From contig NC_079882.1 in assembly GCF_029227915.1 (NCBI RefSeq), positions 23,751,001 to 23,815,000 on the forward strand: 64,000 nucleotides of DNA, in the 5' to 3' direction. This stretch comes from Hydractinia symbiolongicarpus (Eukaryota > Cnidaria > Hydrozoa > Anthoathecata > Hydractiniidae). The notes beneath the pieces are model-generated. The model was given only the letters and a program-made list of their open reading frames with translations, was not told where the DNA came from and searched no databases. The first letter of the stretch is position 1; each line of letters begins with the position of its first letter. Position numbers and translations under genes: made by a program. Shown piece after piece: positions 17,306-29,200 of this stretch.

Positions 17306-20300
17306 TTATTGTTTATTACTTGAGAGATATTTCTTGGCGTCAGAATCATTTTGAGCATTGACAGGAGCTAAAAAAGAAACAAATAACGTTCACCATGTCA
17401 ATTTAAAAATATTAATAGGAGATAATGTTTGCTACAAACAATTTATAATTTAAGCATGCTACAGAGGAAAGGAGTTAACAATAAAAATTAAACTAACCGT
17501 TCTGTGTTAGAGCTTGCTTATCACCTTTTTTCTCCTCGGCACTAGCCATTTGAAGGTTTCCAGGGGTAGCTAAATGATAAGAAAGTATTCCATTACAACC
17601 TTTTTTGTCAATTACATGCTTTTGGGGTACTGGGGACTGTATGTTTTTGAACAAATTTTCTGGGTTTTTTAACGTTAAAAAGCTTTTAAAAGAAAATTGT
17701 AAACATAGAGAGATTTCCTCAACAACTTTGCTAGAGGTGAGTCGAAAGAAAAGCTATTTTATGAAAGACTAATTACCGAAAATGCTCTATTTAACGCCCC
17801 CTTTAAGTGCCTCGCTCCATTAAGCGCCCAGCGCATAATTTAACAAAAACAGAAAAAGCTGGTACCTGCATCAGCTAATTTGGCATCATTTGGGGCAGCG
17901 TTTTGTTGACTAGCTGAGTCTAAAATATATTTAAAAGAATTTTTATTTTTTTATTTTTTCACGTCATGTAAATATATAATGTGTATAAGATATTACTTGT
18001 GTGTGTGTGTTTCGTATGTGCGTGTTTTGTCAATTTCTTTCGCGGGCTTTTATTGTGTTTTTTATGTTCTGTCAATTTCTTGTTATTCTCTAATAATATC
18101 ATTTGAGCTTTTTGAAATGCTAAACATGAAGGGTGTAGAAGGACATTGAAATAGTAAGTTCGTTGTCTGAAATTATAATTATATTATCAAATCCTAAAAA
18201 TGTGTGACCAGCATTTTTTAAATTCAACATTAACGGTTAGTGTACAATCTAGAGATGGGATTCATTAGATTTATAGGGAGGGAAATAATTCGACTTACCG
18301 GCTTGCGAGGCGGATTGTTTGGCGGCTTTCTTCTTATCGTCATCATCATCGTCGTCTTGTTTCATTTTAAGCGCTGAAAGAGAGAAAGAAAACTAAAATA
18401 ATACAAGAAAAACAAAAATACATTGCGACTATTAAAATTGATAGAGCACATCAAGGTTTCCCCTAAAAACACTTGATGATGTGTATCATTTTATTCACAG
18501 TAAAGAAAATTATTTTCGTTGTTTTTAATTTATTTAAGACATCAGACAAGACGTCAAGAAAAGAGGGTTTACGCGCAAAAATACAAAACAAAATCACTTC
18601 AGCCTTTTGCGTATTTTTGTCCCTACTTTCGTAGTTTATTGTTTATGAAAAGTTCAAATAATTTATTTACCAGATTGTTTTCCGAGTTTCTTTTTTTCTT
18701 CATCGTCATCATCTTGCTTCATAGCTAAATAAACATTTAAAAATTTACACGATTTATAACTATCATAGGAAAAAATATATTGATTACAATTTCTGGTTTT
18801 TACAATTTTCGGTCACTGGTTTAAATATAAAAATAAATTTTTTAGCGCTGACTCTGTAATAAAAAACATGACGTCATACTTTCCATCAGTTGGATTCTAT
18901 AACCAATATTTTGTATTTGTTCAAAGACTTTTTGCGAATGTTTTCAATTTGAAACCTGATATTTTTACCATTTTTTTAACTAGCTACTATCTTTTTACTT
19001 ATCCCAAAATTCAATCTCACCAAATCTTTAGGTTGCTATTAAAAAAACAAAAACAAAAAACGTACCAGTTTGTTTTCCAAGTTTCTTTTTGTCATCATCA
19101 TCTTCATCATGTTTCATAGCTGAAGGTAAATTTTAAATTTCTAAGTCGTTATAAAGAAATGTTAGTTGTATCTGAATGATATATTTTGTCAGAAGTGGGA
19201 CCAATTTTTTTATTCAAATTGTGTTATCAGACCTTTTTTTGATCACAATGCCTTCAGTTTATTCTGATTTCTTTATCAGAAATTTGCACTGATATAACTT
19301 GTGAACATTTTAATTCTTACATTCCCTAATTCTACTGAAAATTCTTCTCAAACTGAATAATTGTGGGGAGGAGGTTGGTTGGTGGTGTTAAGATAGCGAT
19401 GTCCTCATTTTTTTTAGCACCAAAAAACATTCTAATAAGGAGACAATTTTTTATTTACCAGATTGTTTTCCGAGTTTCTTTTTTTCTTCATCGTCATCAT
19501 CTTGTTTCATAGCTAAATAAACATTCAAAAAAATTACACGTTTTAATATAGATTTTCTTTAATATAGATTTAGGGAAGTTTTCCATGGAAACGTACCTGT
19601 TTGTTTTCCTAGTTTCTTTTTATCGTCATCCTCATCTTCTTGTTTGAAAGCTATAAATAAATGTGAAATACTATAATAAAGTAAAAATTTATTTATGTCA
19701 TTTTCTTAGTGCATCTAAATATCTCCTTTTGTGAAAATCTGCTAGTTTTAGAAAGGAACTTACCAGCCTGTTTACCTGCTTGCTTTTTATCATCATCATC
19801 TTCATCGTGTTTTAGTGCTAAAACAAATTAATCGCGCTTTTGTTTATATTTAGCAGAAATTTTTTAAACCCTTACAATCTTTTACGAACGAAAATTTTAA
19901 TATGTTATTAGCTAGCTATATGACAAACTTTGCACCAGTTCAATTACCTTGTTTTGCGAGTTTCTTCTTCTTTTCCTCATCATCATCATCATCTTGTTTC
20001 ATGGCTAAACAATTTTATTTTATAATCAATCTTATCATACAGCTATTGGTAAACATACAATTCAGAATCAAATGGTTTTATACCATTTTTTTGTTTTGTT
20101 CGTAGCTAGGTTTAAGTTGAATTGTCAGTTAAATGCATGCGAACATGTTTCTACTGTTTGTGAGAAATTTTCACGGGTAAAAGAAATTTGTGAATTTAGT
20201 CAACTTCAGCAAAATCTGTGAAACAAAATCTTTGTCTTGTTAGGGCGAAATTTAACCTTTTTATGTTATAAAATATATTACGTATATACATAATTTTTAT

Positions 20301-22416
20301 ATTTGTTTTATCCTTACCAGTTTGCTTTCCAAGTTTCTTTTTGTCGTCTTCTTCCTCATCGTGTTTCATAGCTAAACAATGTGTTAGTAAAAATTGGAAA
20401 CAAGTAAAAAACGCTCTTGAGAAGAACATATGCAAAAATCATTTCCCTCTCTTACCACACACGATAGCTTTTTATCATGTTTTAAGATGAAGAGTTGTTA
20501 AATACTGCTTCAGGTATTGGTTAGATTTATGCAGAGATTTTATCTACCTTGCTTTCCGTTCTTTTTGTCGTCATCACCCTCATCATGTGGAGCTGCAAGG
20601 CCATTTTTTTCCATGGTGGATTTCTTAGCGCTCTTATCTAAAAGGTGTAGAAATAATTTAATATTTCAGTTTCTAAAAGCCTTAAATTGAAAAAGGTTTT
20701 CCAGGCCATACCGTTAATTTCCTTGCGTTTTTTTTCTCGTTATAGTAATAACGGTTGTTATTTTTTATGATGAAATAGAAGCTGTTTCAGTAATTCAGAA
20801 CTATTACCTTCGGCCTCTTTGGCATCATCATCTTCATCATCATCGTCCTTGTTCTTAGCAGTAGTTTCTATGACATAAGAGCAATATTAGTCCACTCTCC
20901 TATTTATTCCGCATCTTATTTTTATCATTTTTGGGAGCCCTACTTATTCTTGGTGTCAGATTTTATATAATTTGTACCTGCAGCATCGGCATCATCACTA
21001 TCTGGAGTTTCATCTTCATCTCCGTCAGCTTTTTTGTTCTCTTGTTGGGTTACCTTCTCCTCTTCTTGTTCTGGTGCATCATCATCACCATCTTGAGCGG
21101 CAGCTTTGACAGTCTTTACTTTCTTCGTTTTCTTTGTTTTTAACGAATGTTTCTTGTAAACATGGACTCCATCAAGCGCACCGTGTCCACCGCAACCGCA
21201 ACCTCCACAACATGGTGTGGTATGACATGGAGTATGGCATGGAGTATGGACGTATCCATCAGCCCATCCGTGTCCACCGTGATGACCGCCGCCATGATGA
21301 CCAGCAGCACCATGATGACCTCCATATTGACCTCCGTAGCCTCCTTGACCATGGTGTCCGAAAGCTCCATATGCTCCCTGGTGACCACCACCAGCACCTC
21401 CATGTTCACGGTGGATACCTCCATGCGATCCTACATAAACGGTATTTATCAATGTCTATCTAGTTGCAACAATGCAGCATTTTATTTATTTATAATCTTT
21501 AAAACCATAACTTACCAATGTGATGTATTCCGTGAGTTTCTACTTTGATGTCCTCACCATGGTCTTCGTGGTGTCCTACGCAAGAATGATTTCTAAGCGT
21601 CACAAGATTTATGTACAGAAAAACAACAACTAAAGTTAGCCTACAACTTCCTACCTCCATATGCACCTCCGTGTCCTCCAACATGGTGTCCAGCAGCTCC
21701 GTATGCACCTCCATGGTGGCCTCCTCCGAAGTTTCCTCCATATCCTGCGCTGGCGTGATGTCCGCCTCCGTATCCTGCAGCTTCATGGCCATGACCTCCA
21801 CCATAGCCGTAACTATGTGGTCCAAATCCATGACCATATGGTCCTTAAAAAAATAGTCTTCATGAGGGAAATACAGTTACATTTGGTTACATTTCTAACA
21901 ATCGTTTACATCAACCTCGTTCCCATGGGATTTTGTCTCTCATCCGCGCTGCGTTTATTGATAGGTCTGACGAAAAATGTTGTGTAGGCAAAAAGAGATA
22001 ACAGGTCCTGGGATCAAAGTTGCGTTTTACATAACATAATAAATGTACACGATTTTTTTAAGAAAATAGGCGAATTGTCTTTCTCTTAAAATTCCTTAAC
22101 TTTCCCGGTAATTCTAGTTCAAAAGTTTCTTCATGGGCTTTTCAACTGAATAGGTTTTCAGAAGAAAAACAGGTAAGTCCTTAGTATGAAGTTCCTAAGA
22201 TTTTGATGGTTTAGTATTTAGTTTATGATTACCCGGTTTCTTACATAACAAAACGTGTACTTGTACTTCAACAAGTCTTTGTCAGTATGAAGCATTTAGT
22301 GGAATTAAGTTCGAACGATGTACCATGGCAAAGATGAAGAAATTGAAGAAAAAAATCTTACTTGCATTTACTGCTAGTGCAACAACACCGACGATAAAAG
22401 CTGGTGCGAAAAACAT
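17306..22416 (-). CDS. Secreted Gly/His/Tyr-rich protein with tandem acidic-basic exon repeats
   Basis: No family recognised. Seventeen minus-strand exons: 22416-22362, 21843-21655, 21575-21516, 21430-20978, 20867-20808, 20637-20548, 20371-20318, 20004-19948, 19817-19764, 19650-19597, 19512-19459, 19119-19066, 18724-18671, 18373-18299, 17919-17866, 17569-17498, 17367-17306; 516 residues. A likely signal peptide opens it (MFFAPAFIVGVVALAVNA). About residues 19-150 are GGHHGG/GGYGG-rich. A Cys cluster HTPCHTPCHTTPCC follows, then KTKKTKKVKTVK and an acidic stretch. Seven to nine similar 18-19-residue modules come next, such as AMKQDDDDEEKKKLGKQS, each encoded by its own exon. The tail is Ala/Asn/Gln-rich and ends KKYLSSNKQ. 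All internal exons are phase 1-1. TAA lies at 17308-17306, with AATAAA near 17235 downstream. Composition suggests an extracellular structural or ion-binding protein (inference). Confidence 0.75.
18671..20371 (-). repeat. Tandemly duplicated 54-nt exon array
   Basis: Seven consecutive exons (20371-20318, 20004-19948, 19817-19764, 19650-19597, 19512-19459, 19119-19066, 18724-18671) are 54 nt, one 57. They encode the pattern A-[MLF]-K-[HQ]-acidic block-KKK-L-G-K-Q-[TSA]. The exons at 19512 and 18724 are almost identical and share flanking intron sequence on both sides, for example CATAGCTAAATAAACATT. This shows a recent duplication of exon plus flanks. Confidence 0.85.
21912..22022. mobile_element. 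Short inverted-repeat element (CAACCTCG family), copy 3
   Basis: It begins CAACCTCGTTCCC and ends GGGATCAAAGTTG, the imperfect inverse. It shares with copy 1 the interior TTGTCTCTCA, a TCTGACG motif and AACAGGTCCTGGGATC. It lies in intron 1 of the secreted Gly/His-rich gene. Confidence 0.6.
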
Positions 22417-24073
22417 TTCTAGTTCTAAAAGAAAAAATATATATTTTACAGATTTTATTACAATATTACAAAAAGTCAGCTCCGCTTCAAAATCAGGTTA
22501 GAAAACAAAACTAGTCAGGCAACTCATTTAATTGTACATTGAACAACTACCACACGAAAGTAAGGTAGAATCCGTACTATTATAGCTAAGCATTGAGATT
22601 TGAAAAACAAAACAGTGAAAGAATCAAGAGGAAATACAAAATGAAGAAAAAAACTACCTTTCTCTTTCCTGATACCTCTTTATCTTTTCTTTTCAAATAA
22701 TAAAGTATTTTTAAACGTTGAATTATTCTTCCAGCAGGGTAGCAGTTACACCGGTAATAGAAACACCTGTAAGTTACAGCTTCTTACAATCATCCTATGA
22801 AATCATACAGAAAATGAGCCATAGCTACTGACGGCGAATTTACGAACTCTGTGCACGGACGCGGTAGGGGTAATTACAGGATCATTTACTTTTCAATAAA
22901 TTTGTGGTTTTGTAATGGGTGCGCCCGGTTGGAGTCCATCATGCCGATTGAGTAATTTTTGAGCTAAAAATCTTTACAATCATATTGCGCATAATTAACC
23001 GTTACATAATAAAAAACAATTTTAAATACAAGCTTGTGGATTTTCTCTTACATACTATAATTATTTCCACACTTTATTTAAGTACTTTCTGTATCTTGAT
23101 ATTATTTGTATTAGAATTTTGAAAGTTGCTAAAAAAACAGAAATTGGTGTCTGTTAAAGTGTGCCAGTAGGTTCGAGTGTTTAAAATTTACCTACAGTCT
23201 GGTTTTCTTGATAATAAAAAGATGTGAACATTCTTTTTACAAGATATTTTCAAAGCGAGTAAGTGAGAAAGTTTTTTTCTTCAGAAAAATCCTTTAACAG
23301 CTAATTACGCGAGTATTCTCTCTTAAAAGTTCTTTTTTAAAGTGGCTAGAAAACAGGAAACACATTTCTTTCGATATGTTTTTTAAAGATAACCCCAATC
23401 ACTGCCCCTCTCCCTCCAAAAATTGCGTGAAAGGACTAGGGCAAAATTATGCATTTTAAAGATTGCTGAAAATGAAATTTCCAGCCTCTGTCTGTTTTCG
23501 TTAGCTCTTTGACAAACGATAAACGTTCGAGTGTTCATTAGCAAAAGAGGTGGAGGGAGATAGGTCCCTGACTCCCCTATATGCCAAACGTCAGTGAACA
23601 AGGAAAGAGGTCAGGGCAAAAGCGTACATGTGCGTACAGGGGAGGGGGGATGGGGAGGTGGGAAAAGGGGAATAAGCAGTTTGGTGCGTACGTACTTTAT
23701 GGATGCCCCGCACTTTTCGAGTGCTAACCTCTTGCTGGTTGGAGATAAGGCATTTGTATTGAAAGTGTATGTAGCGAATCAGTACCAACAACAACAATGA
23801 GCATAAACGGGTTTATTAGAATATGTTATGGAATCTTTGCAACCCTGTGCAGGATATTTCGATACTATTTTCTTGTCTCCTTAAATAGTATTTCAAGTAA
23901 TTAACCACAAATTTTGTTGTTAAAATTTCAAAATTTTAAATGTGAACCCAACACAAGGGGATGGAGCACAAAATAAAAGTAAAGAACAAAACAAGTAATA
24001 ATTTTAAGTCTTGATATCCATTCACACCAGAAATCTGTGACATTTCTAAGTCAGTTCCATCGTAAGATCAAAG

Positions 24074-24147
24074 CAAACTCGTCCCCAGGACTATTTGCTT
24101 CTCAACGGCGCTGCGCTTTCTGATAGAAGGTGCTGGGTTCAAGCTTG
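24074..24147. mobile_element. Short inverted-repeat element (CAACCTCG family), shortened copy 4
   Basis: It starts CAAACTCGTCCCCAGG, contains GGCGCTGCG like copy 3, and ends GCTGGGTTCAAGCTTG. At 74 bp it is an internally deleted member. Confidence 0.45.
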
Positions 24148-24612
24148 AGATCAAAGCGCACAACTTTTCTGGAGTCTAGTGAAAGTAGGTCTCAAGTTTT
24201 CTCACATCACTGCTATTAACTACTTCAACTTATTGTTTCATCACCGTCTCTAACATTAGAAGTGCGGCGTCTTTCAGGAATCACTTTAATCGCTGACGTC
24301 AAAGGGATCCACGCTGTCGGTCTACATCACTATCTGCACTCTGTAGCCAGCCAAGTAACCTAGTACACGTATCATAACTATTGATTTTACAATAATCGGA
24401 TTCGCCAGACTTATATTTATCTATTTTCTTTTAGGAGGAATGGGAAGGAGCGCGTAAAAAGAGGATTTAACAAAAAAATGATCCAGATAAAGCTTATTTC
24501 TATGATCATACTTGTTTTTGCGTGTTATAAATCTCCTTGCTTTAACGAGTTTTAGATAAGTTAAATGCCGGCCGAACCTATGAAATAAATGGAAAAATTT
24601 GTTGGCTTGGCT

Positions 24613-24710
24613 CAACTTTGTCCCCAGGTTCTTGTGGCCCCTGAGCCGTTATTACCTTTTTGCTGCTATCAACTTCATCAACAAGGCAAAATGCCCTGGG
24701 AACGAGGTTG
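24613..24710. mobile_element. Short inverted-repeat element (CAACCTCG family), copy 5
   Basis: It starts CAACTTTGTCCCCAGG and ends CCCTGGGAACGAGGTTG, so the two ends are near-perfect inverse copies over about 16 bp. Length is 98 bp with no coding capacity. Confidence 0.6.
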
Positions 24711-26278
24711 GGTTTGGGTGTTTGTTTTTTTATGTTAGCTATATTTAGTTTTTATTTCATTGCACAAAATCTGGTTAGGAACTCATATATGAAAAGGGGA
24801 TAGGTCCTTTGAATTCTTTCGAGAAATAAGATACAGATAAGAAGAGATCATAGAAAAGTTTAACAAATTTAGGAGAATTCTTTTCTCAACCCTGCCACTT
24901 TCGTGCAAAATTTGACAAAACTTTGATGCAGTAATCGATTTTTAAATTCTGATTTTTGTTTATCTTTTATCTCAACGCTTCGTAGATCGTTTTTAGAAAA
25001 AAAGTAAGAAACAGTATAAAAAAATAAGATGTAACAAAGGTGTGACGCAGAAATCATATTATTCACATTGAAGCCAATTGCAGATAAAGAATAGGTAAGA
25101 ACCATAACGACTTGTTTGGAAGATTTGTTCGGGAGTCTCCACTGGTCTGAATAATGTTATAGTTACAAATAGTATAATGCAAAAATAGGACTGCTACGAC
25201 TATGAACGGCTGATAGAGTATTGAATAATCACCCCTGTTCCGTTCCACAAATACACCCGATTGTCGACTTTTTAATTTTCCAGGCACTGCCGTGTCTTTC
25301 ATGTCTTTTAATTGAATTAGGAAATAATGAAGACTTTTTATCGACGCATCTATGTATTTTACTTTCCATACCCCCGCCCCCCCTTCCAAACTCCCCCCCC
25401 CCTGACAGAATTTTTTACCATCCTCTCTTACCTCAATGTATTTTCTAACTTAATTTATCTATGTTAATTTTCAATACATTTTCCAGCCCCTCCCTTTCAC
25501 TCCGCCGGACATTTAATTGTACTAATTTCAACGGTTATTGCATATTTTGGCAATATTCGCAAAATTATTTAAAAAAATCCCAATAATTTTTAAAATTTTA
25601 TCTTAAAGTAAAGAGTGCAATTTCATTCAAACTAAGAAAAAACTGGAACACTTATACTAAAATCGTATAAAAAGGATCGTGTAGAGCAGGGCATTTAAAT
25701 ATTTTGACAAAATTACCGACCAAATATTAAACACCCTTACCAATTAGGGCCAAAATGTATAGGATCATACACTTGCTTAAATTTAAGATTCGCTTTTTAG
25801 GAAAAAGTTCTCCCTAAGTAAGTTCAGCATAAATAATCCCTCTCTCGCGCATATTTGTAAAATTTTTACAACATATAAAACCACAGGAATAAAATAGTGG
25901 AGATGTAGTAATTCATTAATAATTATTATTAATTTATTAAACTATAACATGTACACGTATATGTGAAATATAAAAAGATATCCTAACAGGTAACTGATAG
26001 ATTTGGGAAAACACGCACTCTAAACTAACACCCAGACCCAAATGTTAACGATGGTCAACATAAACATCTTGAATTATTGAGAACACCTTGGACACCCCGG
26101 TTGCCTTCTTTAATAACAGCATACTGTTTTGCTTTTAATGTAGAAGTGTCTATTGTTTTATCTTTGTACATTTGTACATTTCTTGTGTGGTGTTGTGTTG
26201 TGATGCATTTTTATAAAATACAAGTCAGTTCTATAACCATCAGCATTCCTTAATAACTATCCTATCTCATAATGTTGT

Positions 26279-29200
26279 TTATTCTTGAACGGAGACATAT
26301 CGTCGTCCCCTGTAGCCAGGATTGAATCCTGCCATTTGTTGAAATGTTTGCATGGATGGATCACCTGGAAAGCGTGGAAGCATAGATCGCATTGAACCTA
26401 AATGTAAAGAAAAAAAAGTGAATTAGCTACAAGAACATTTAGGTTTAGATGCATAACAGATTTTTTAGGTTTTAACACATGACTAATTTTGCCTTAAATG
26501 CTGTCCAGAATATTTTATTATTACTAATTACCTCCCATTTCTTCTTGATTCATTCCCATTGGCATACCTTCTGGTTCAGGCGATTGCGACATCATTCCTG
26601 GGAAGCCCTGACTACCTTGTTGGTCCATCTGTGGCGGTGCTTCTTCCATTCCCCCACCCATGCTTGGACCATTCATACCAGCACCCATCTGTTGAAACAT
26701 TCCTGGATCAGGTTGTGGTTCCTGACCAAAGATTTGGCGTTTTACTTTTGGATGATTTATGGTATTTCGAACATCTGCTGAAGCTAATGCTTCTCCAGGG
26801 TATGCCATAGTAGTAAATCCAGGATGAGTTACTGGATGGCCGTAAGGTGTTGCACTTCCATGCATCATGCCATTACCAAATCCATCTCCCATGCTGTGCA
26901 TTCCAGGAAAGTGTCTTTTTGAGCCTAGTCGATTCCTGTTGTTTATTATTGGCATAACAGATTTCTTATAATGGTCTGAACCATCAATACTGTCCGGTCC
27001 ATCACCACCAATACCATGAACTGCTCCCAGTCCGTGAGCAGCTCCCATGCCATGCCCTTCAAGGTTACCGGAGAAAGAAGAAGCTAATCCGCCCATGCCT
27101 CCTTCTTGATAACCTAACCGGTAGTTGTCGCCACTTGCATAACCATAGCCGACATGGACAGTTTGTTTCTTCGCAGCTCGCTCAATGGTATCTCTTTGTT
27201 TATTTTTACTTTTGTTTTTTTCCTTGTCTTCTGAAGCGTCTACTTCTTTCGTATCTCCATTTTTTGCAACTTTGGACTTATGCCACGGCCAACCCCAGCC
27301 ATACAATCCAGTGCCTACTCCTGGATAACCATGCCAATATGGCCAGCCATATCCACCATGGTAGCCAATTGGTACGCAAAATCGTTTAGTTTGTGTATTT
27401 TGACCACCTTTGTTGACCATGTCTCTGCAATGATAAGCCATTGGGACTGGAGGCATTGCTGATTTCCCCCATCCATAACCACCTCCACCTTCATGGCCAC
27501 CCCAACCGTAGCCACCACCACCGTCGCCTCCCCCATAACCACCATGGTGTCCTCCACCTATACCACCACCATAACCTCCACCTCCGTAGCCACCACCACC
27601 AATACCGCCGCCACCACCTCCATAGCCACCACCTCCATAGCCACCACCTCCATAGCCACCACCTCCGTAACCACCACCCATATGGCCACCCATTTCATGG
27701 CCTCCATGTCCATGTTCGTGCTCGTGTTCATGTTCATGTTCGTGCTCATGCTCGTGGTGACCATGTCCTTCATGTCCATGATGCTCACCTCCCTCTTCTT
27801 GTCCCCACTCATGCACAAAACCGTGATGATGACCATGATGATGGTGTTCATGTTCATGTTCATGGTGTCCGTGTTCATGTTCATGGTGTCCGTGTTCTTC
27901 TCCGTGATCTTCATGTCCATAATCCCCATCTCTTTTCTTTAAAGTTGACTTTTTGTCGTCGTCATCCTCATCCTCTTCTTTATTAACCTCAACACTAGAA
28001 TCATCATCATCTTCCGGAATTGAAGAAGGAACTTCTTCTTTTTTACTTGCAGACTCATCTTTTTCATCATCATCTTCCGATTTTTCATCATTTTCAGGCT
28101 CTTCCGATTTTTTTTCTTCTTTCTGTTCTTCATTTTCTTCTTCATTATTATCATCTTTTTCATCTTCAACGGCGTCTTTCTTTGAACTTTCTTCATCTTT
28201 CTTATCGCCTTCACTTTCCTGAGTCGCAAAAAAGAAAAAAGAGGTCATAAATGCATGTTATCGCATAACAACGGAGTCTGTAAACTAATTAAGCCTTCAA
28301 CCTTCTGGAGGAAAGAAAAGGATTATTGATTATTACGTATCACCTTGACTATTTTTTTAAACCAAAATTTAGCCAATCATGTAGCACACAAAGACACTTG
28401 AAACAATAGTAAATTTAAAATCAATTTTAAAAATGAAAATTGCCACACACCGCTTCCTCAGGTTCGTCTGAAGATTCTGTTCCTTCTGTTACGTCGTCTT
28501 TTTTGCTACCACTCCCAGAATCACTATCTCCAGATTCTAAAAAATAAAAAAAACAAAAAATTATTAACAAGTAGACCAGTTTGGAAATCTATAGGTGATG
28601 AGACTTGAGGTGCGTATTAATTTTACCAATTGAAATGTATTTTTTAATCGTTATTGGTAATTTATCATTGTTTGTGGACAACCACAAAATGTGATCTTTT
28701 CTGGTAATTAAACAACCAAACAACCTATATTCCTTAGAATACGCACTCGGTTTAGAAAAGACTCTTTTTTGGTAAAAAATCTTTCTATAATTAGTTTTCT
28801 TTAATTTGAGTTGCAACTGGTACAGGAATTCCGGGTTAGGTATTTCCGCTTCCCAAGTTTTCAACGACATAGTTTTACTCACGAAATTATTTACGTCCTA
28901 AATTTTAGGTGAGTATTTAAATATTCGGAGATAAGCATCTCGCGAGCGCTCATTGTCACTTTCGTTTTATTACACACTTCATATTTTCTAAGGAAAACGA
29001 AGGGGGTCTTTTGTAATTGCAAGGAGTTTGATCGGACACCTGTAGGGCAGGTGAAACATGTTTCACAGAAACAGGAAAGAAACGGTATCTGCTCCTGATG
29101 ACGGCCGTTTTGGCACCGATCATTCTCGTTGTTTTGGCAGTCTACACCTATCGTTTTTCTCCCGTTCTGTTTCATTTCATTTTGAGTTAAAATACTTTTA

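Larger units (their letters stand above)
22417..26278. other. Spacer between the two secreted low-complexity genes
   Basis: The spacer contains the 5' region of the gene starting at 22416 and the 3' flank of the gene ending at 26279. It holds two further CAACCTCG-family copies and a C-rich tract at 25371-25402. Short open frames in both strands at 23594-23800 and 25063-25448 look like composition artefacts. No exon recognised. Confidence 0.5.

Noticed and set aside
21134-21987. Several plus-strand open frames rich in His, Ser, Thr and Met
   Set aside because: They lie opposite the Gly/His-rich exons of the secreted gene and reflect its repetitive codons; the minus-strand frame has matching splice sites and a signal peptide.
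27441-28250. Plus-strand His-rich and Ser-rich open frames of 76-181 codons
   Set aside because: They are complements of the HEHE, GGGY and Asp/Glu codon runs of the minus-strand gene.
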